Of a stretch of DNA of 64,000 nucleotides, positions 34,398-42,909 are shown one piece after another. The notes beneath the pieces are model-generated. The model saw only the letters and a program-made list of their open reading frames with translations. It searched no databases and had not been told where the DNA came from. A program made the translations under genes and the position numbers. The stretch is from NCBI RefSeq assembly GCF_014649855.1, contig NZ_BMTV01000003.1, positions 221,877-285,876 of the forward strand. Reading direction: 5' to 3'. Position 1 is the first letter of the stretch. Each line of letters starts with the position of its first letter. The DNA comes from Streptomyces roseolus. Lineage in GTDB: Bacteria; Actinomycetota; Actinomycetes; Streptomycetales; Streptomycetaceae.

Positions 34398-35686
34398 TGT
34401 ACCTCGCGACCACCGGTCGCCCGGACGCGCCGCCCGCCCCCCGGGGGGCCCGGCGGCGCGTCCCCGGCACCGTCCTCGCCCTCGGCACGGTCAGCCTGGT
34501 CACCGACGTCTCCTCCGAGATGGTGACCGCCGTCCTGCCGCTGTACCTGGTCCTCGGACTCGGCCTCTCCCCCCTCCAGTTCGGGCTGCTCGACGGCCTG
34601 TCGACCGGCGCCACCGCCCTCGTGCGGCTCCTCGGCGGCGCCACCGCCGACCGCGGCGGACGGCACAAGACGGTCGGCGGGCTCGGCTACGCCCTCTCCG
34701 CCCTCTCCCGGCTCGGCCTCCTCCTCGCCGGCGGCGCCACCGGCGGCATCGCCGGGGCCATCGCCGCCGACCGGCTCGGCAAGGGCGTCCGCACCGCCCC
34801 GCGCGACGCCCTGATCACCCTGCACAGCCCGCCCGGGGACCTCGGCCGCGCCTTCGGCGTCCACCGCGCCATGGACACCACCGGCGCCCTGCTCGGCCCG
34901 CTCGCCGCCTTCGCCCTGCTGTGGGCGACGGCCGACGCGTACGACGCCGTCTTCGCCGTCAGCTTCTGCGCCGGGACCTTCGGCGTCCTGCTGTGGCTCC
35001 TGCTCGTGCCCGGTCGCACGCGCCACGCCGCCCCCGCGCCGCGGCCGGTGCCCCGCGCGCGGACGGGGCCGCTCGCCGCGCTCCGCTCCCCCGGCCACCG
35101 CCGGATCGTGCTGTGCGCCGGGCTCCTCGGCGCGGCGACCATCGGCGACTCCTTCCTCTACCTCCTGCTCCAGCGCCGGCTGGAGCTCGACCCGACCTGG
35201 TTCCCCTTCCTGCCGCTCGGCGCCGCCGCCGTCTTCCTGCTGCTCGCCGTCCCGGCCGGCCGGCTCGCCGACCGCCTCGGCCGGCGAGGTCCCCTGCTCT
35301 GCGGGCACGGGGCGCTGTTCCTCGCGTACGCCCTGCTCCTCGTCCCGCTGCCCGACGCGGTCGTCCTGCCCGGCGTCCTCGTCCTGCTCGGGGGCTTCTA
35401 CGCCGCGACCGACGGCGTCCTGATGGCGCTGACCGGCCCCTTCCTCACCGAGGGGCGGCAGGCGAGCGGGCTCGCCCTCGTCCAGACCGCCCAGGCGCTG
35501 GCCCGCGTCGGCGCCGCCGTCGCCTTCGGCGCCCTGTGGACCGCGAGCGGCCCGGAGACCGCGCTCGCCTGCGCCCTCGTCGCGCTCGCCGTCGCCGTCT
35601 GCTGCTGTGCGCGCCTCCTCCCCCGGGACCCCGCCCCCGAACCCCGCGACCGCCGCGAGAGGACCGACCGACCATGCCCGCCCTGA
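34397..35686 (+). CDS. MFS transporter
   Basis: A 429-aa major-facilitator protein with about eleven to twelve helices. Features include LGTVSLVTDVSSEMVTAVLP at the first helix, the MFS loop GGATADRGGRHKTVGG, and DRLGKGVRTAPRDALITLHS after helix 4. The sequence SSEMV-LPLYL with GKGVRTAPRDALI is typical of a bacterial MFS subgroup. Its ATG shares one base with the phosphoesterase stop (TGATG), so translation is coupled. It may import a product of the secreted phosphatase or export something related. The substrate is unknown. Confidence 0.9.
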   Translation: MYLATTGRPDAPPAPRGARRRVPGTVLALGTVSLVTDVSSEMVTAVLPLYLVLGLGLSPLQFGLLDGLSTGATALVRLLGGATADRGGRHKTVGGLGYALSALSRLGLLLAGGATGGIAGAIAADRLGKGVRTAPRDALITLHSPPGDLGRAFGVHRAMDTTGALLGPLAAFALLWATADAYDAVFAVSFCAGTFGVLLWLLLVPGRTRHAAPAPRPVPRARTGPLAALRSPGHRRIVLCAGLLGAATIGDSFLYLLLQRRLELDPTWFPFLPLGAAAVFLLLAVPAGRLADRLGRRGPLLCGHGALFLAYALLLVPLPDAVVLPGVLVLLGGFYAATDGVLMALTGPFLTEGRQASGLALVQTAQALARVGAAVAFGALWTASGPETALACALVALAVAVCCCARLLPRDPAPEPRDRRERTDRPCPP

Positions 35687-36678
35687 CCGACGCCACCACC
35701 CGCACCCGCGTGTGGATCATCGTGCTCGCACTGCTGCTGCTCGGCGGCGGTGCCACCGCCTACACCCTGCGGACGGCCTCGGGCCGCGCCGCCGCCACCG
35801 GCACGAGCGCCGAACCCGGCTTCGTCCTGGACGGCGGGGCCGGCGCGCTCTACGCCCGGGACTCGGCCACCGGCCGGGTCGCCCGCGTCGACCCGGCCGC
35901 GCCCGGCGGCCGTACGGCCCGCGGACCCGCCTGCGACCGCTTCCACGCGGCCGGGAACACCGCCCTCTGCCTCCAGCGCCGCCCGGGCGTCCCCGCCCGC
36001 TCGTACGCGATCGTGCTCGACCGGCGGCTGCGCGAGGTGCGCCGGATCGGCCTGCCGGGCGTCCCCAGCCGGGCCCGGGTCTCCGCCTCCGGCTCGGTGC
36101 TCGCCTGGACGATGTTCACCACCGGCGACTCGTACGCCCGCTCGTCCTTCTCCACCCGCACCTCGATCCTCGACCTGCGCACCGGCTACCTGGTGAAGAA
36201 CGTCGAGCAGCTCCCGCTGACCCTCGGCGGCCGGCGCCACCACGCCCCGGACGTCAACTACTGGGGCGTCACCTTCGCCGCCGACGACAACCGCTTCTAC
36301 GCCACCGTCTCGACCGGCGGCCGCACCCACCTCGTCGAGGGCGACGTGGCGGCCTGGTCCGCCCGGGCGCTCCGCGAGAACGTCGAGTGCCCGTCCCTCT
36401 CCCCCGACGGCACCCGGATCGCGTTCAAGAAGCGGGTCTCCCCCGGTCCGCGCGAGCCGTGGCGGCTGTACGTCCTCGACCTGGCCACCGGCCGCGAGCA
36501 CCCGGTGGCCGAGCGACGCGCCTTCGACGACCAGGCGCTGTGGAAGGACCCGCGCACCCTCGTGTACGGGCACGGCGGAGGGGTCTGGTCGGTCCCCGCC
36601 GACGGCACCGGCTCCCCCCGCCTCCTCGCCACCCGCGCCTCCTCCCCGAGCCTCGCGGCGGGGCCGCCCGCCCCCTGA
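35674..36678 (+). CDS. TolB-like beta-propeller protein with N-terminal anchor
   Basis: A 334-aa protein. The N-terminal helix (RVWIIVLALLLLGGGATAYT) is probably an uncleaved anchor. The rest is a beta-propeller with TolB/WD-like blades: SPDGTRIAFKKR, LYVLDLATGREHPV, WKDPRTLVYGHGGGVWSVPA. ATG at 35674 lies inside the MFS gene (13-bp overlap), with GAGAGG upstream. It is the third gene of the phosphoesterase operon. Its role could be a surface sensor or scaffold; nothing more can be supported. Confidence 0.75.
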   Translation: MPALTDATTRTRVWIIVLALLLLGGGATAYTLRTASGRAAATGTSAEPGFVLDGGAGALYARDSATGRVARVDPAAPGGRTARGPACDRFHAAGNTALCLQRRPGVPARSYAIVLDRRLREVRRIGLPGVPSRARVSASGSVLAWTMFTTGDSYARSSFSTRTSILDLRTGYLVKNVEQLPLTLGGRRHHAPDVNYWGVTFAADDNRFYATVSTGGRTHLVEGDVAAWSARALRENVECPSLSPDGTRIAFKKRVSPGPREPWRLYVLDLATGREHPVAERRAFDDQALWKDPRTLVYGHGGGVWSVPADGTGSPRLLATRASSPSLAAGPPAP

Positions 36679-36742
36679 CGGAACGACAGGTCGTGGTGGC
36701 ACGGGGGTGGATCCGGGTCTTCCGCCCACCCCCGCCTTACAG

Positions 36743-36761
36743 TTAGGTTAGGCTTGCCTAA
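36743..36761. promoter_or_regulatory. Iron box (DmdR/IdeR operator) 1
   Basis: TTAGGTTAGGCTTGCCTAA matches the actinobacterial iron-box consensus TTAGGTTAGGCTAACCTAA at 17 of 19 positions. It lies 31 bases before the DUF2470 start, where an iron-loaded DtxR-family repressor would block transcription. Confidence 0.88.
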
Positions 36762-36792
36762 GTAATTGTGCCTCGACGCCCCTGGAGCACCC

Positions 36793-37497
36793 ATGCGCCT
36801 CCGTCCCACCCGTACCACGGGTCCGACTCCCGCCGAGCGGATGCGGTCGATCATCACGGTGGCCCACTCCATGACCGTCGTGGCCGACGGCCGCCGCCAC
36901 GAGGTCCACAGCCTCGACGGCACGGCCGCGATGGGCCGCCTCCACCTCCACGAACCCTCCGACGACGTCGGCCCGGGCGACGGGACGCCCCGCGTTCCGA
37001 TCCGCGTGGAGCTCACCGACATCGCGCCCGCGCCCGTACGCGACCGGCTGCGCGCCCGCGTGACGCTCACGGGCCTCGTGGCGGCGCCCTACCGCCCCGA
37101 GACCGCCGAGAGCACGTGCGTACAGCTCGGCCAGGCCGTCCTGGAGGACGCCGAGGGCCGCACGTACGTCCCCCTGACCCAGCTGGAGGCGGCGGAGACC
37201 GACCCGCTGGCGGGCTGCGAGGCGGCCATGCTCCACCACCTCGTCGCCGACCACCCCGACCTGGTCACCCGCCTGCTGCGCCTCGCCGGTCCGGGCCTCA
37301 CGCAGGGCCTCGAACGCGCCCTGCCCCTCGCGATCGACCGCTACGGCATCACCCTGCGCCTCGAACACGCCACCAGGCACCACGACGTGCGGCTGCCGTT
37401 CCCCACCGCGATCACCGAGGTCGACCAGGTCGGCCTCCAGATCCACGCCGTCCTGACCGCCGCGCGGCGCGCCGCCCACTCCCACCTGTCCGCCTGA
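36793..37497 (+). CDS. DUF2470 protein, iron-regulated
   Basis: A 234-aa protein. The last roughly 85 residues are a DUF2470 domain (ALPLAIDRYGITLRLEHATR followed by HHDVRLPF), a module also found at the C-terminus of HugZ-type haem-degrading proteins. The N-terminal part resembles the split-barrel flavin-binding-like half seen in such proteins, but weakly. ATG at 36793 has TGGAG at good spacing, while the upstream TTG does not. The iron box just before it shows iron control. A role in haem or siderophore iron release is plausible but unproven. Confidence 0.8.
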   Translation: MRLRPTRTTGPTPAERMRSIITVAHSMTVVADGRRHEVHSLDGTAAMGRLHLHEPSDDVGPGDGTPRVPIRVELTDIAPAPVRDRLRARVTLTGLVAAPYRPETAESTCVQLGQAVLEDAEGRTYVPLTQLEAAETDPLAGCEAAMLHHLVADHPDLVTRLLRLAGPGLTQGLERALPLAIDRYGITLRLEHATRHHDVRLPFPTAITEVDQVGLQIHAVLTAARRAAHSHLSA

Positions 37498-37532
37498 GCG
37501 AGGACGCCCGCGCCGTGGGGTAGCGATGGGCC

Positions 37533-38330
37533 ATGCTCCTCGCCGCCGAAACCCTGCTGCCCGTCGACGCCTCGCTCGCCGCGGCCCTCGTCGTCCTGCT
37601 CCTCGTGGCCACCGGGGCGGTGGCGCTGTTCCGGCTGTCACCGGACGGATCGTCCGGGCGGGCCCGCGGGATCGTGACCGCCGGGCTGCGGGCGGCGGCG
37701 CAACTCGCCGCGGTGTCCGCGGTGATCGGCTGGGCCGTCCACCGCACCGCGAGCCTGATCGGGTTCCTCCTCCTGATGCTCTCCGTCGCGACCCGGACCG
37801 CCGGACGCCGCATCACCCGGAACGGGACCTGGTGGTGGGCGGCCCTGCCGATCGCGGCCCCCGTGGTGCCCACCGTCGCCGGGCTCGTCGCGGCGGGACT
37901 GCTGACCGTGCCCGGCCTCGCCGTCGTCCCGGTGGCCGGGATCCTCATCGGCGGTGCGCTGACGGCGACGGTCCTCGCCGGGCGCCGGGCGCTGGACGAA
38001 CTCGACCAGCGGCACGGCGAGGTGGAGGCCGGGCTCGCGCTCGGCCTCCCGGAGCGGGAGGCGCGGCTCGAAGTGGCCCGCGCGGCCGCCTCGGACGCGC
38101 TGCTGCCCGCCCTGGACCAGACCCGCACCGTCGGCCTGGTGACGCTGCCGGGAGCCTTCGTCGGCATGCTCCTCGGCGGCGCCTCCCCCGTCGCGGCCGG
38201 CGCGGTCCAGCTGTTCGTGCTCGTCGCCCTGCTCGCCGTCGAGGCGCTCGCCATCGCCCTGACCCTGGAACTGGCCGCCCGCGGCCGGATCCACCGCCGA
38301 CCCGGCCACGGGGCGGACACGAAGGCGTGA
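37533..38330 (+). CDS. FetB-like (UPF0014) iron export permease homologue
   Basis: A 265-aa membrane protein of the UPF0014/FetB family with about seven helices. The family signature is visible near residue 190 (DQTRTVGLVTLPGAFVGMLL then GGASPVAAGAVQ), as is the earlier SVATRTAGRRI. In E. coli FetAB is proposed to export iron. It follows the DUF2470 gene after 35 bases and probably shares its iron box, which would be an unexpected control for an exporter. No FetA-like ATPase lies beside it. The assignment to the family is firm; direction of transport is not. Confidence 0.82.
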   Translation: MLLAAETLLPVDASLAAALVVLLLVATGAVALFRLSPDGSSGRARGIVTAGLRAAAQLAAVSAVIGWAVHRTASLIGFLLLMLSVATRTAGRRITRNGTWWWAALPIAAPVVPTVAGLVAAGLLTVPGLAVVPVAGILIGGALTATVLAGRRALDELDQRHGEVEAGLALGLPEREARLEVARAAASDALLPALDQTRTVGLVTLPGAFVGMLLGGASPVAAGAVQLFVLVALLAVEALAIALTLELAARGRIHRRPGHGADTKA

Positions 38331-38343
38331 CACGCGTTTCAAC

Positions 38344-38362
38344 TAAAGCTAGCCTTACCTGA
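38344..38362. promoter_or_regulatory. Iron box 2, upstream of acetylglutamate kinase
   Basis: TAAAGCTAGCCTTACCTGA matches the iron-box consensus at 13 of 19 positions. It is weaker than the others but keeps the central AGCCTTACCT seen in boxes 3 and 5. It lies 148 bases before the kinase start and 14 bases after the FetB stop. Confidence 0.65.
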
Positions 38363-38509
38363 GTTGGGGCGCCCGACGGGCGCCCCGGCCCGCCCGCGTG
38401 CGCGCGATCGACCACCCGGGCAAGGGCGCCGCCGGTGGGCGGCGCCGAGCACGAACGTCGCCCTCGGCCCGCCGGAAACGGCCGGGCCGCCCACGAATGG
38501 AGTGGCTCC

Positions 38510-39469
38510 GTGACCGCTGCCCGGGAATCCCTTGCGGGCGGCGCCGCCGCCGGGACCGAGGAATCCGGCCGCCCCGCCCCGTCCCTGACGGCGCGCCGGG
38601 GGCCGGACCCGCGCGAGGAGCTCCGGGGCCGCACGGTCGTGGTCAAGTTCGGCGGCAACGCCATGGTGGACGGGGCGCTCCTGGAGGCGTTCGCCCGCGA
38701 TGTCGCGGAGCTGCGGGACGCCGGCCTGCTGCCGGTCGTGGTGCACGGCGGCGGCCCACAGATCAGCGCGATGCTCGACCGGCTCGGCCTGGAGGTCCGC
38801 TTCGAGGCGGGCATGCGGGTGACCACACCGGAGGCCATGGACGTGGTCCGGATGGTCCTGACCGGCCGGATCCAGCGGGAGCTCGTCGGCGCGCTCAACG
38901 CCCACGGCCCGTACGCCGTGGGCCTGTCGGGCGAGGACGCCCGCCTGCTGACCGCCGTACGGCGCCCGGCCTCGGTGGGCGGACGGCTCGTGGACATCGG
39001 CCTCGTGGGCGACATCGTGGCCGTGTCGCCGGAGACCGCGCGGGCGATGCTGGACGGGGGACTCGTCCCGGTCGTCTCCCCGGTCGCGCGCGGCGCGGAC
39101 GGCCAGGTGTACAACGTCAACGCCGATCTCGCCGCGTCCGCCCTGGCGGTCGCCCTCGGCGCCGACCGGCTGGTGGTGCTCACCGACGTCGACGGCCTGT
39201 ACGCGGACTGGCCGCACGGCACCGAGGTGATCGGGCGCCTGACGGCCACGGAGCTGGGAACGCTGCTTCCGGGGCTCGCGAGCGGCATGGTGCCGAAGAT
39301 GGAGGGCTGCCTGCGGGCCGTGCGCGCGGGCGTGGGCCGGGCCCAGGTCCTCGACGGGCGGCTGCCGCACGCGGTGCTGCACGGCCTGTTCTCGGCGGAC
39401 GCCCGGGGCACCACCATCGTCCCGGACGAGCCGTCCGGCGCCCCCGCCCGCCAGGAGGCCCGCGCGTGA
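38510..39469 (+). CDS. argB: Acetylglutamate kinase, siderophore-locus paralogue
   Basis: A 319-aa amino-acid kinase with every NAGK hallmark: [77 protein letters not shown] and [12 protein letters not shown]. It phosphorylates N-acetylglutamate, the second step of ornithine synthesis. GTG at 38510 follows GGAGTGG; the longer upstream frame lacks a ribosome site. It is not flanked by argC, argJ or argD, so it is probably a second copy. The iron box upstream and the siderophore NRPS nearby suggest it feeds ornithine into hydroxamate siderophore synthesis. That role is inference. Confidence 0.85.
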   Translation: MTAARESLAGGAAAGTEESGRPAPSLTARRGPDPREELRGRTVVVKFGGNAMVDGALLEAFARDVAELRDAGLLPVVVHGGGPQISAMLDRLGLEVRFEAGMRVTTPEAMDVVRMVLTGRIQRELVGALNAHGPYAVGLSGEDARLLTAVRRPASVGGRLVDIGLVGDIVAVSPETARAMLDGGLVPVVSPVARGADGQVYNVNADLAASALAVALGADRLVVLTDVDGLYADWPHGTEVIGRLTATELGTLLPGLASGMVPKMEGCLRAVRAGVGRAQVLDGRLPHAVLHGLFSADARGTTIVPDEPSGAPARQEARA

Positions 39470-39538
39470 GCGCCGGCGCGCCCGCCCCGCCCACCGGGCC
39501 GCCCGCGCTCCCCGGCGCCGCGGGCCCGTCGCGGGTCC

Positions 39539-40054
39539 TCAGGTCGCCAGGGCGCGGGCCAGCACCCGGGCGCCGCGGCCCGGATCCAGGGACCGCGCCC
39601 ACGCGGCCGGGGCCAGGCTCGGGCGGACGGGCGTGAAGCCGTGGCGGAGGAAGAGGCGGCCGCTGCCGGTCGTCGCCGTGAACAGGGTCGCGAGCGCGCG
39701 GTTCACGGCCCTGGCCGTCGCCGCCTGCAGCAGGTGGCCGCCCAGGCCCGATCCCTGGCGGTACGGGGCGACGCAGAAGTTGTACAGCACTCCGGCACCC
39801 GGGTGTTCGCGCAGCCCGAGGCAGCCTTCGAGGGCGCCGTCGGGCCCCTCGGCGACGAGGAAGTCGGACGCCCGCGCGAGGTAGAGGGAGAGCGGGCGCT
39901 CGCGCAGGGCCCCCGTGCGGACGAAGGGGCGGGAGAGGGCCGCGAGTCGCGGGCCTTCGTCCCGGCGGGCCGCCCGCACGGTGAACCCGGGTGCGGCGGC
40001 GGTCGGGCGGGGCGCGGGGGGCGGCGCGACGGGACGTGGCGGTGCCGTGGTCAA
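39539..40054 (-). CDS. ArgA-like GNAT acetyltransferase (candidate N-acetylglutamate synthase)
   Basis: A 171-aa GNAT protein. The acetyl-CoA loop is APYRQGSGLGGHLLQ (residues about 96-110). The string LAALSRPFVRTGALRERPLS near residue 40 and RLFLRHGFTPV near 134 resemble the short GNAT-type amino-acid acetyltransferases (ArgA-like) of actinobacteria. If it makes N-acetylglutamate, it supplies the kinase encoded convergently 69 bases away. TTG at 40054 is chosen because GAGGAAGGAA lies upstream. An iron box sits at 40152. Other GNAT roles, such as hydroxamate acylation, are possible. Confidence 0.65.
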   Translation of the reverse strand: MTTAPPRPVAPPPAPRPTAAAPGFTVRAARRDEGPRLAALSRPFVRTGALRERPLSLYLARASDFLVAEGPDGALEGCLGLREHPGAGVLYNFCVAPYRQGSGLGGHLLQAATARAVNRALATLFTATTGSGRLFLRHGFTPVRPSLAPAAWARSLDPGRGARVLARALAT

Positions 40055-40151
40055 GGCGTTCCTTCCTCGGGTTCCACCGTGCGCGGAGGGGCTCCCCGGC
40101 GGAGCCGGGGGTGGTCGGACCGCCGCGCGACTCCGGCGAGACGCACGAGAG

Positions 40152-40170
40152 TTAGGTTAGCCTTACCTTT
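40152..40170. promoter_or_regulatory. Iron box 3, upstream of the ArgA-like gene
   Basis: TTAGGTTAGCCTTACCTTT matches the consensus at 15 of 19 positions. It lies 97 bases before the ArgA-like TTG start, with nothing else in between, and 46 bases beyond the stop of the gene on its other side. Confidence 0.82.
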
Positions 40171-40216
40171 CCTGCGAGCCAAGTGGGCCGTGTGAACCGC
40201 GCGTGCGCGTGGGCGC

Positions 40217-40453
40217 CTACGCGCACGCGCGGCCCGGGTAGTCGTCGCTCTCCGGGGCCCCGGCCGCGCGCATGCGCCGGACGACCTCCGGGAGCAGCGC
40301 GTCCTCCACGGGGGCGGGGACGTTCAGTTCCACGTCGAAGACCAGGGTCTCCCCCGCCGCCGTCCAGACGACCCGGCGGGGCGGGTCCCCGGGCGCCCGC
40401 CAGAGGTGCGCCCACGCGTCGAGCCCGTCCGCCCGTCCGGTCACTTCGCCCAC
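40217..40453 (-). CDS. 78-aa hypothetical protein coupled to the amidohydrolase
   Basis: A small acidic protein with no recognised family. It contains VVWTAAGETLVFDVELNVPA followed by PVEDALLPEVVRRMRAAGAP. Its ATG lies inside the amidohydrolase gene (13-bp overlap), which argues that it is real and translated with it. It has no signal or membrane segment. It is the last gene of the importer operon. Its role is unknown. Confidence 0.6.
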   Translation of the reverse strand: MGEVTGRADGLDAWAHLWRAPGDPPRRVVWTAAGETLVFDVELNVPAPVEDALLPEVVRRMRAAGAPESDDYPGRACA

Positions 40454-42024
40454 GACCCCTTCGTGTCCCGGCCGTCCACGAACGTCGTCACGACCTCGAT
40501 GTCCCCGATCCGGGGGGGATCGACGCGGCGCGGGTCGTCGCCGAGGACGACCAGGTCGGCCCGCTTGCCGGGGGTGAGGGTGCCCGCGCTGTCGTCCCAG
40601 CGGCAGGCGTGGGCGCCCGCGACGGTGTACGCCCGCAGGGCCTCCTCGACCGTGATGCCCTCGTCGGGACCGATGAGGGCGCCCGAGGCGGAGGCGCGCT
40701 CGACCATGAACTGGATCGCCCGCAGCGGCGCGCCGTCCGTGACGGGCCGGTCGGAGCTGCCGACGAGGGTCACGCCGTGGTCGAGGAAGGCCCGGCCCCG
40801 GTACATCCAGGGGGCGCGGCGCTCCCCCATCACGGCGGCGTAGTCGTCGCCGAAGGAGCGGAGGAAGTGGGGCTGGACGACCGCGCTGACGCCGAGCGCG
40901 GCGAAGCGCGGGAGCTGGTCGGGGCGGATCAGCCCGGCGTGCTCGACGCGGTGGCGGGCGTCGGGGCGGGGGCGCAGCTTCTGCGCCCGCTCCAGGGCGT
41001 CGAGGGCGAGGTCGGCCGCCCGGTCGCCGATGGCGTGCACGGCGAGCTGCCAGCCGCCGAGGTGCCCGTCGACGATGAGGTCCGTGAGGCGTTCCGGGTC
41101 GTCCTGGAGCTGCCCGGTGTGGTCGCCCATCCCCTCGTACGGCTCCGTGAGGGCGGCCGTCCGCGCCATCATGCCGCCGTCGGTGTAGATCTTGAGGGCG
41201 CCGACGGAGAGCCAGTCGTCGCCGAAGCCGGTGCGCAGGCCGAGGTCGAGGGCGCGCGGGATGCCGTCACGCGCGTGGGCCCCGGCGGGCCTCAGGGTGT
41301 CGCCGCCCGGCATGAGCTGGACCCGCAGCGGCAGCCGGCCCTCGTCCCGCAGGAGCTGGTAGGCGCCGAGTTCGACCGGGCTGTGGCCGAGCAGGCCGCC
41401 GCCGATCCCGGCCTCGGCGCAGGCGGTGACGCCCTCCGAGAGGCAGACGCGGCCGGCGTGCTCGACGGCGTCGGCGAGTTCGGCCTGGGAGTGGGGCAGG
41501 CGGAGCCTGCGTACGGCGCCCATGGCGCTCTCGACGAGGAGGCCGTCCTCGTGGGGGACGTCGGCCGGGATCAGGTCGAGCACGGCGGTGTTGACGACGC
41601 AGGCGTGGCCGGAGTCGTGCATGAGGAAGACGCGGCGGCCCTGGCCGACGGTGTCGAGTTCGGCGGCGGTGAGGTGCCGGCCGAGGGCCCGCTGGTCGTA
41701 GCCGCCGATGCTGACCCAGGCGCCGGCCTCGCGGCGGGACGCCGCGTCCGCCACGGCGGCGAGGACGTCGTCGATCCGGGTGAGGCCGGTGATGTCGGGG
41801 GTGCGCGCCTTCAGGCCGGTCCACGACAGGTGCACGTGGCTGTCGATGAACCCGGGGAGCACGGTGGCCCCCTGGAGGTCGACGACCTCCCGGGCGGGCA
41901 GGGCGGTCACGGCCTCGTCCAGGCCGGCGACGCGGCCGTGCCAGATGCCCAGGTCGTGGGCGACCGGGTGGTCCGGGTCCATGGTGAGGATGTTCCCGTT
42001 CGTCAGCCTGGCGCAGAGCATCAT
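40441..42024 (-). CDS. Amidohydrolase-3 family protein, N-substituted-formamide-deformylase-like
   Basis: A 527-aa amidohydrolase of the YtcJ/NfdA type. Metal-binding motifs are visible: GFIDSHVHLSW (near residue 58), LKIYTDGGMMA, VHAIGDRAADLALDALE, RHRVEHAGLI and SDRPVTDGAPLRA. Members include N-substituted formamide deformylase and other hydrolases. It follows the siderophore ABC ATPase gene after 12 bases and belongs to an iron-boxed operon. The predicted siderophore should carry formyl-hydroxamate groups. A hydrolase that removes N-formyl groups or opens the imported ferri-siderophore is therefore an attractive but unproven reading. Confidence 0.8.
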   Translation of the reverse strand: MMLCARLTNGNILTMDPDHPVAHDLGIWHGRVAGLDEAVTALPAREVVDLQGATVLPGFIDSHVHLSWTGLKARTPDITGLTRIDDVLAAVADAASRREAGAWVSIGGYDQRALGRHLTAAELDTVGQGRRVFLMHDSGHACVVNTAVLDLIPADVPHEDGLLVESAMGAVRRLRLPHSQAELADAVEHAGRVCLSEGVTACAEAGIGGGLLGHSPVELGAYQLLRDEGRLPLRVQLMPGGDTLRPAGAHARDGIPRALDLGLRTGFGDDWLSVGALKIYTDGGMMARTAALTEPYEGMGDHTGQLQDDPERLTDLIVDGHLGGWQLAVHAIGDRAADLALDALERAQKLRPRPDARHRVEHAGLIRPDQLPRFAALGVSAVVQPHFLRSFGDDYAAVMGERRAPWMYRGRAFLDHGVTLVGSSDRPVTDGAPLRAIQFMVERASASGALIGPDEGITVEEALRAYTVAGAHACRWDDSAGTLTPGKRADLVVLGDDPRRVDPPRIGDIEVVTTFVDGRDTKGSWAK

Positions 42025-42036
42025 GGGCGGTCCGTC

Positions 42037-42909
42037 CTAGCGTCGTTCGGCCATCACGGCGTCGGTGGCGGGGGCGCCGCCTTCGGGGTCCTCCGGCGCG
42101 AACCGCTTGGGCGCTACGGGCACCATCAGGGGCGTACCGGTCTCGGGGTCGTCGATGATGCGGCAGGGCAGCCCGAACACGTCCTCGACCAGGTCGGCGG
42201 TCATGACGTCGGCGGGGGCGCCCTGGGCGGCGATCGTGCCGCCGGGGCGCATCACGATGAGGTGGGTGGCGTAGCGGCACGCCTGGTTGAGGTCGTGGAG
42301 CACCGCCACGACCGTGTGGCCCTTGCGGGCGTGCAGTTCGGCGCACAGGTCGAGGACGTCGACCTGATGGGCGATGTCGAGGAAGGTGGTGGGCTCGTCG
42401 AGGAGCAGCAGCGAGGTCTGCTGGGCGAGCACCATGGAGAGCCAGACGCGCTGACGCTGGCCGCCGGAGAGGTCGTCGACGGGGCGGTCGGCGAGCTCCA
42501 GGACGCCGGTCTGCCGCATCGCCTCCACGACGGCCGTCTCGTCCTCGGCGGACCACTGCCTGAGCATGCCCTGGTGGGGGTAGCGGCCGCGGGCGACGAG
42601 GTCGCCGACGGTGATGCCGCCGGGCGCGGTGGAGGTCTGCGGCAGGAGTCCGATGCGGCGGGCGACCTCGCGCGAACGGTACGAGGAGAGGGCGGCGCCG
42701 TCGAGGTAGACCTGCCCGGCGCGGGGCTTGAGCATCCGCGCGAGGGCCTTGAGGAGGGTGGACTTGCCGCAGGCGTTGGGTCCGATGATCACGGTGAAGG
42801 AGCGGTCGGGGATGGCGACGCCGAGGTGGTCGGCCACCGTCCGCCGGTCGTAGGAGAGCGTCAGGTCCTCGGCGCGCAGCCGGGGCGTCGGGGTGTTCGT
42901 TCCGGTCAT
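42037..42909 (-). CDS. Ferric-siderophore ABC transporter ATP-binding protein (FepC-like)
   Basis: A 290-aa ATPase with Walker A GPNACGKSTLLKALARML (residues about 42-59), signature DLSGGQRQRVWLSMVLAQ, Walker [21 protein letters not shown] and H-loop VAVLHDLNQACRYATHLI. The TTFLDIAHQ variant is characteristic of FecE/FepC iron-siderophore importers. The Walker A carries Ala-Cys where Gly-Ser or Gly-Ala is common. ATG at 42909 overlaps the upstream permease stop (ATGA). It energises uptake of the ferri-siderophore with the two permeases. Confidence 0.95.
   Translation of the reverse strand: MTGTNTPTPRLRAEDLTLSYDRRTVADHLGVAIPDRSFTVIIGPNACGKSTLLKALARMLKPRAGQVYLDGAALSSYRSREVARRIGLLPQTSTAPGGITVGDLVARGRYPHQGMLRQWSAEDETAVVEAMRQTGVLELADRPVDDLSGGQRQRVWLSMVLAQQTSLLLLDEPTTFLDIAHQVDVLDLCAELHARKGHTVVAVLHDLNQACRYATHLIVMRPGGTIAAQGAPADVMTADLVEDVFGLPCRIIDDPETGTPLMVPVAPKRFAPEDPEGGAPATDAVMAERR

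Noticed and set aside
39467..39636. A GTG start overlapping the acetylglutamate kinase stop, suggesting an argD-like next gene.
   Set aside because: The product is short, Pro/Gly/Arg-rich and shows no aminotransferase sequence. It also runs into the convergent GNAT gene.
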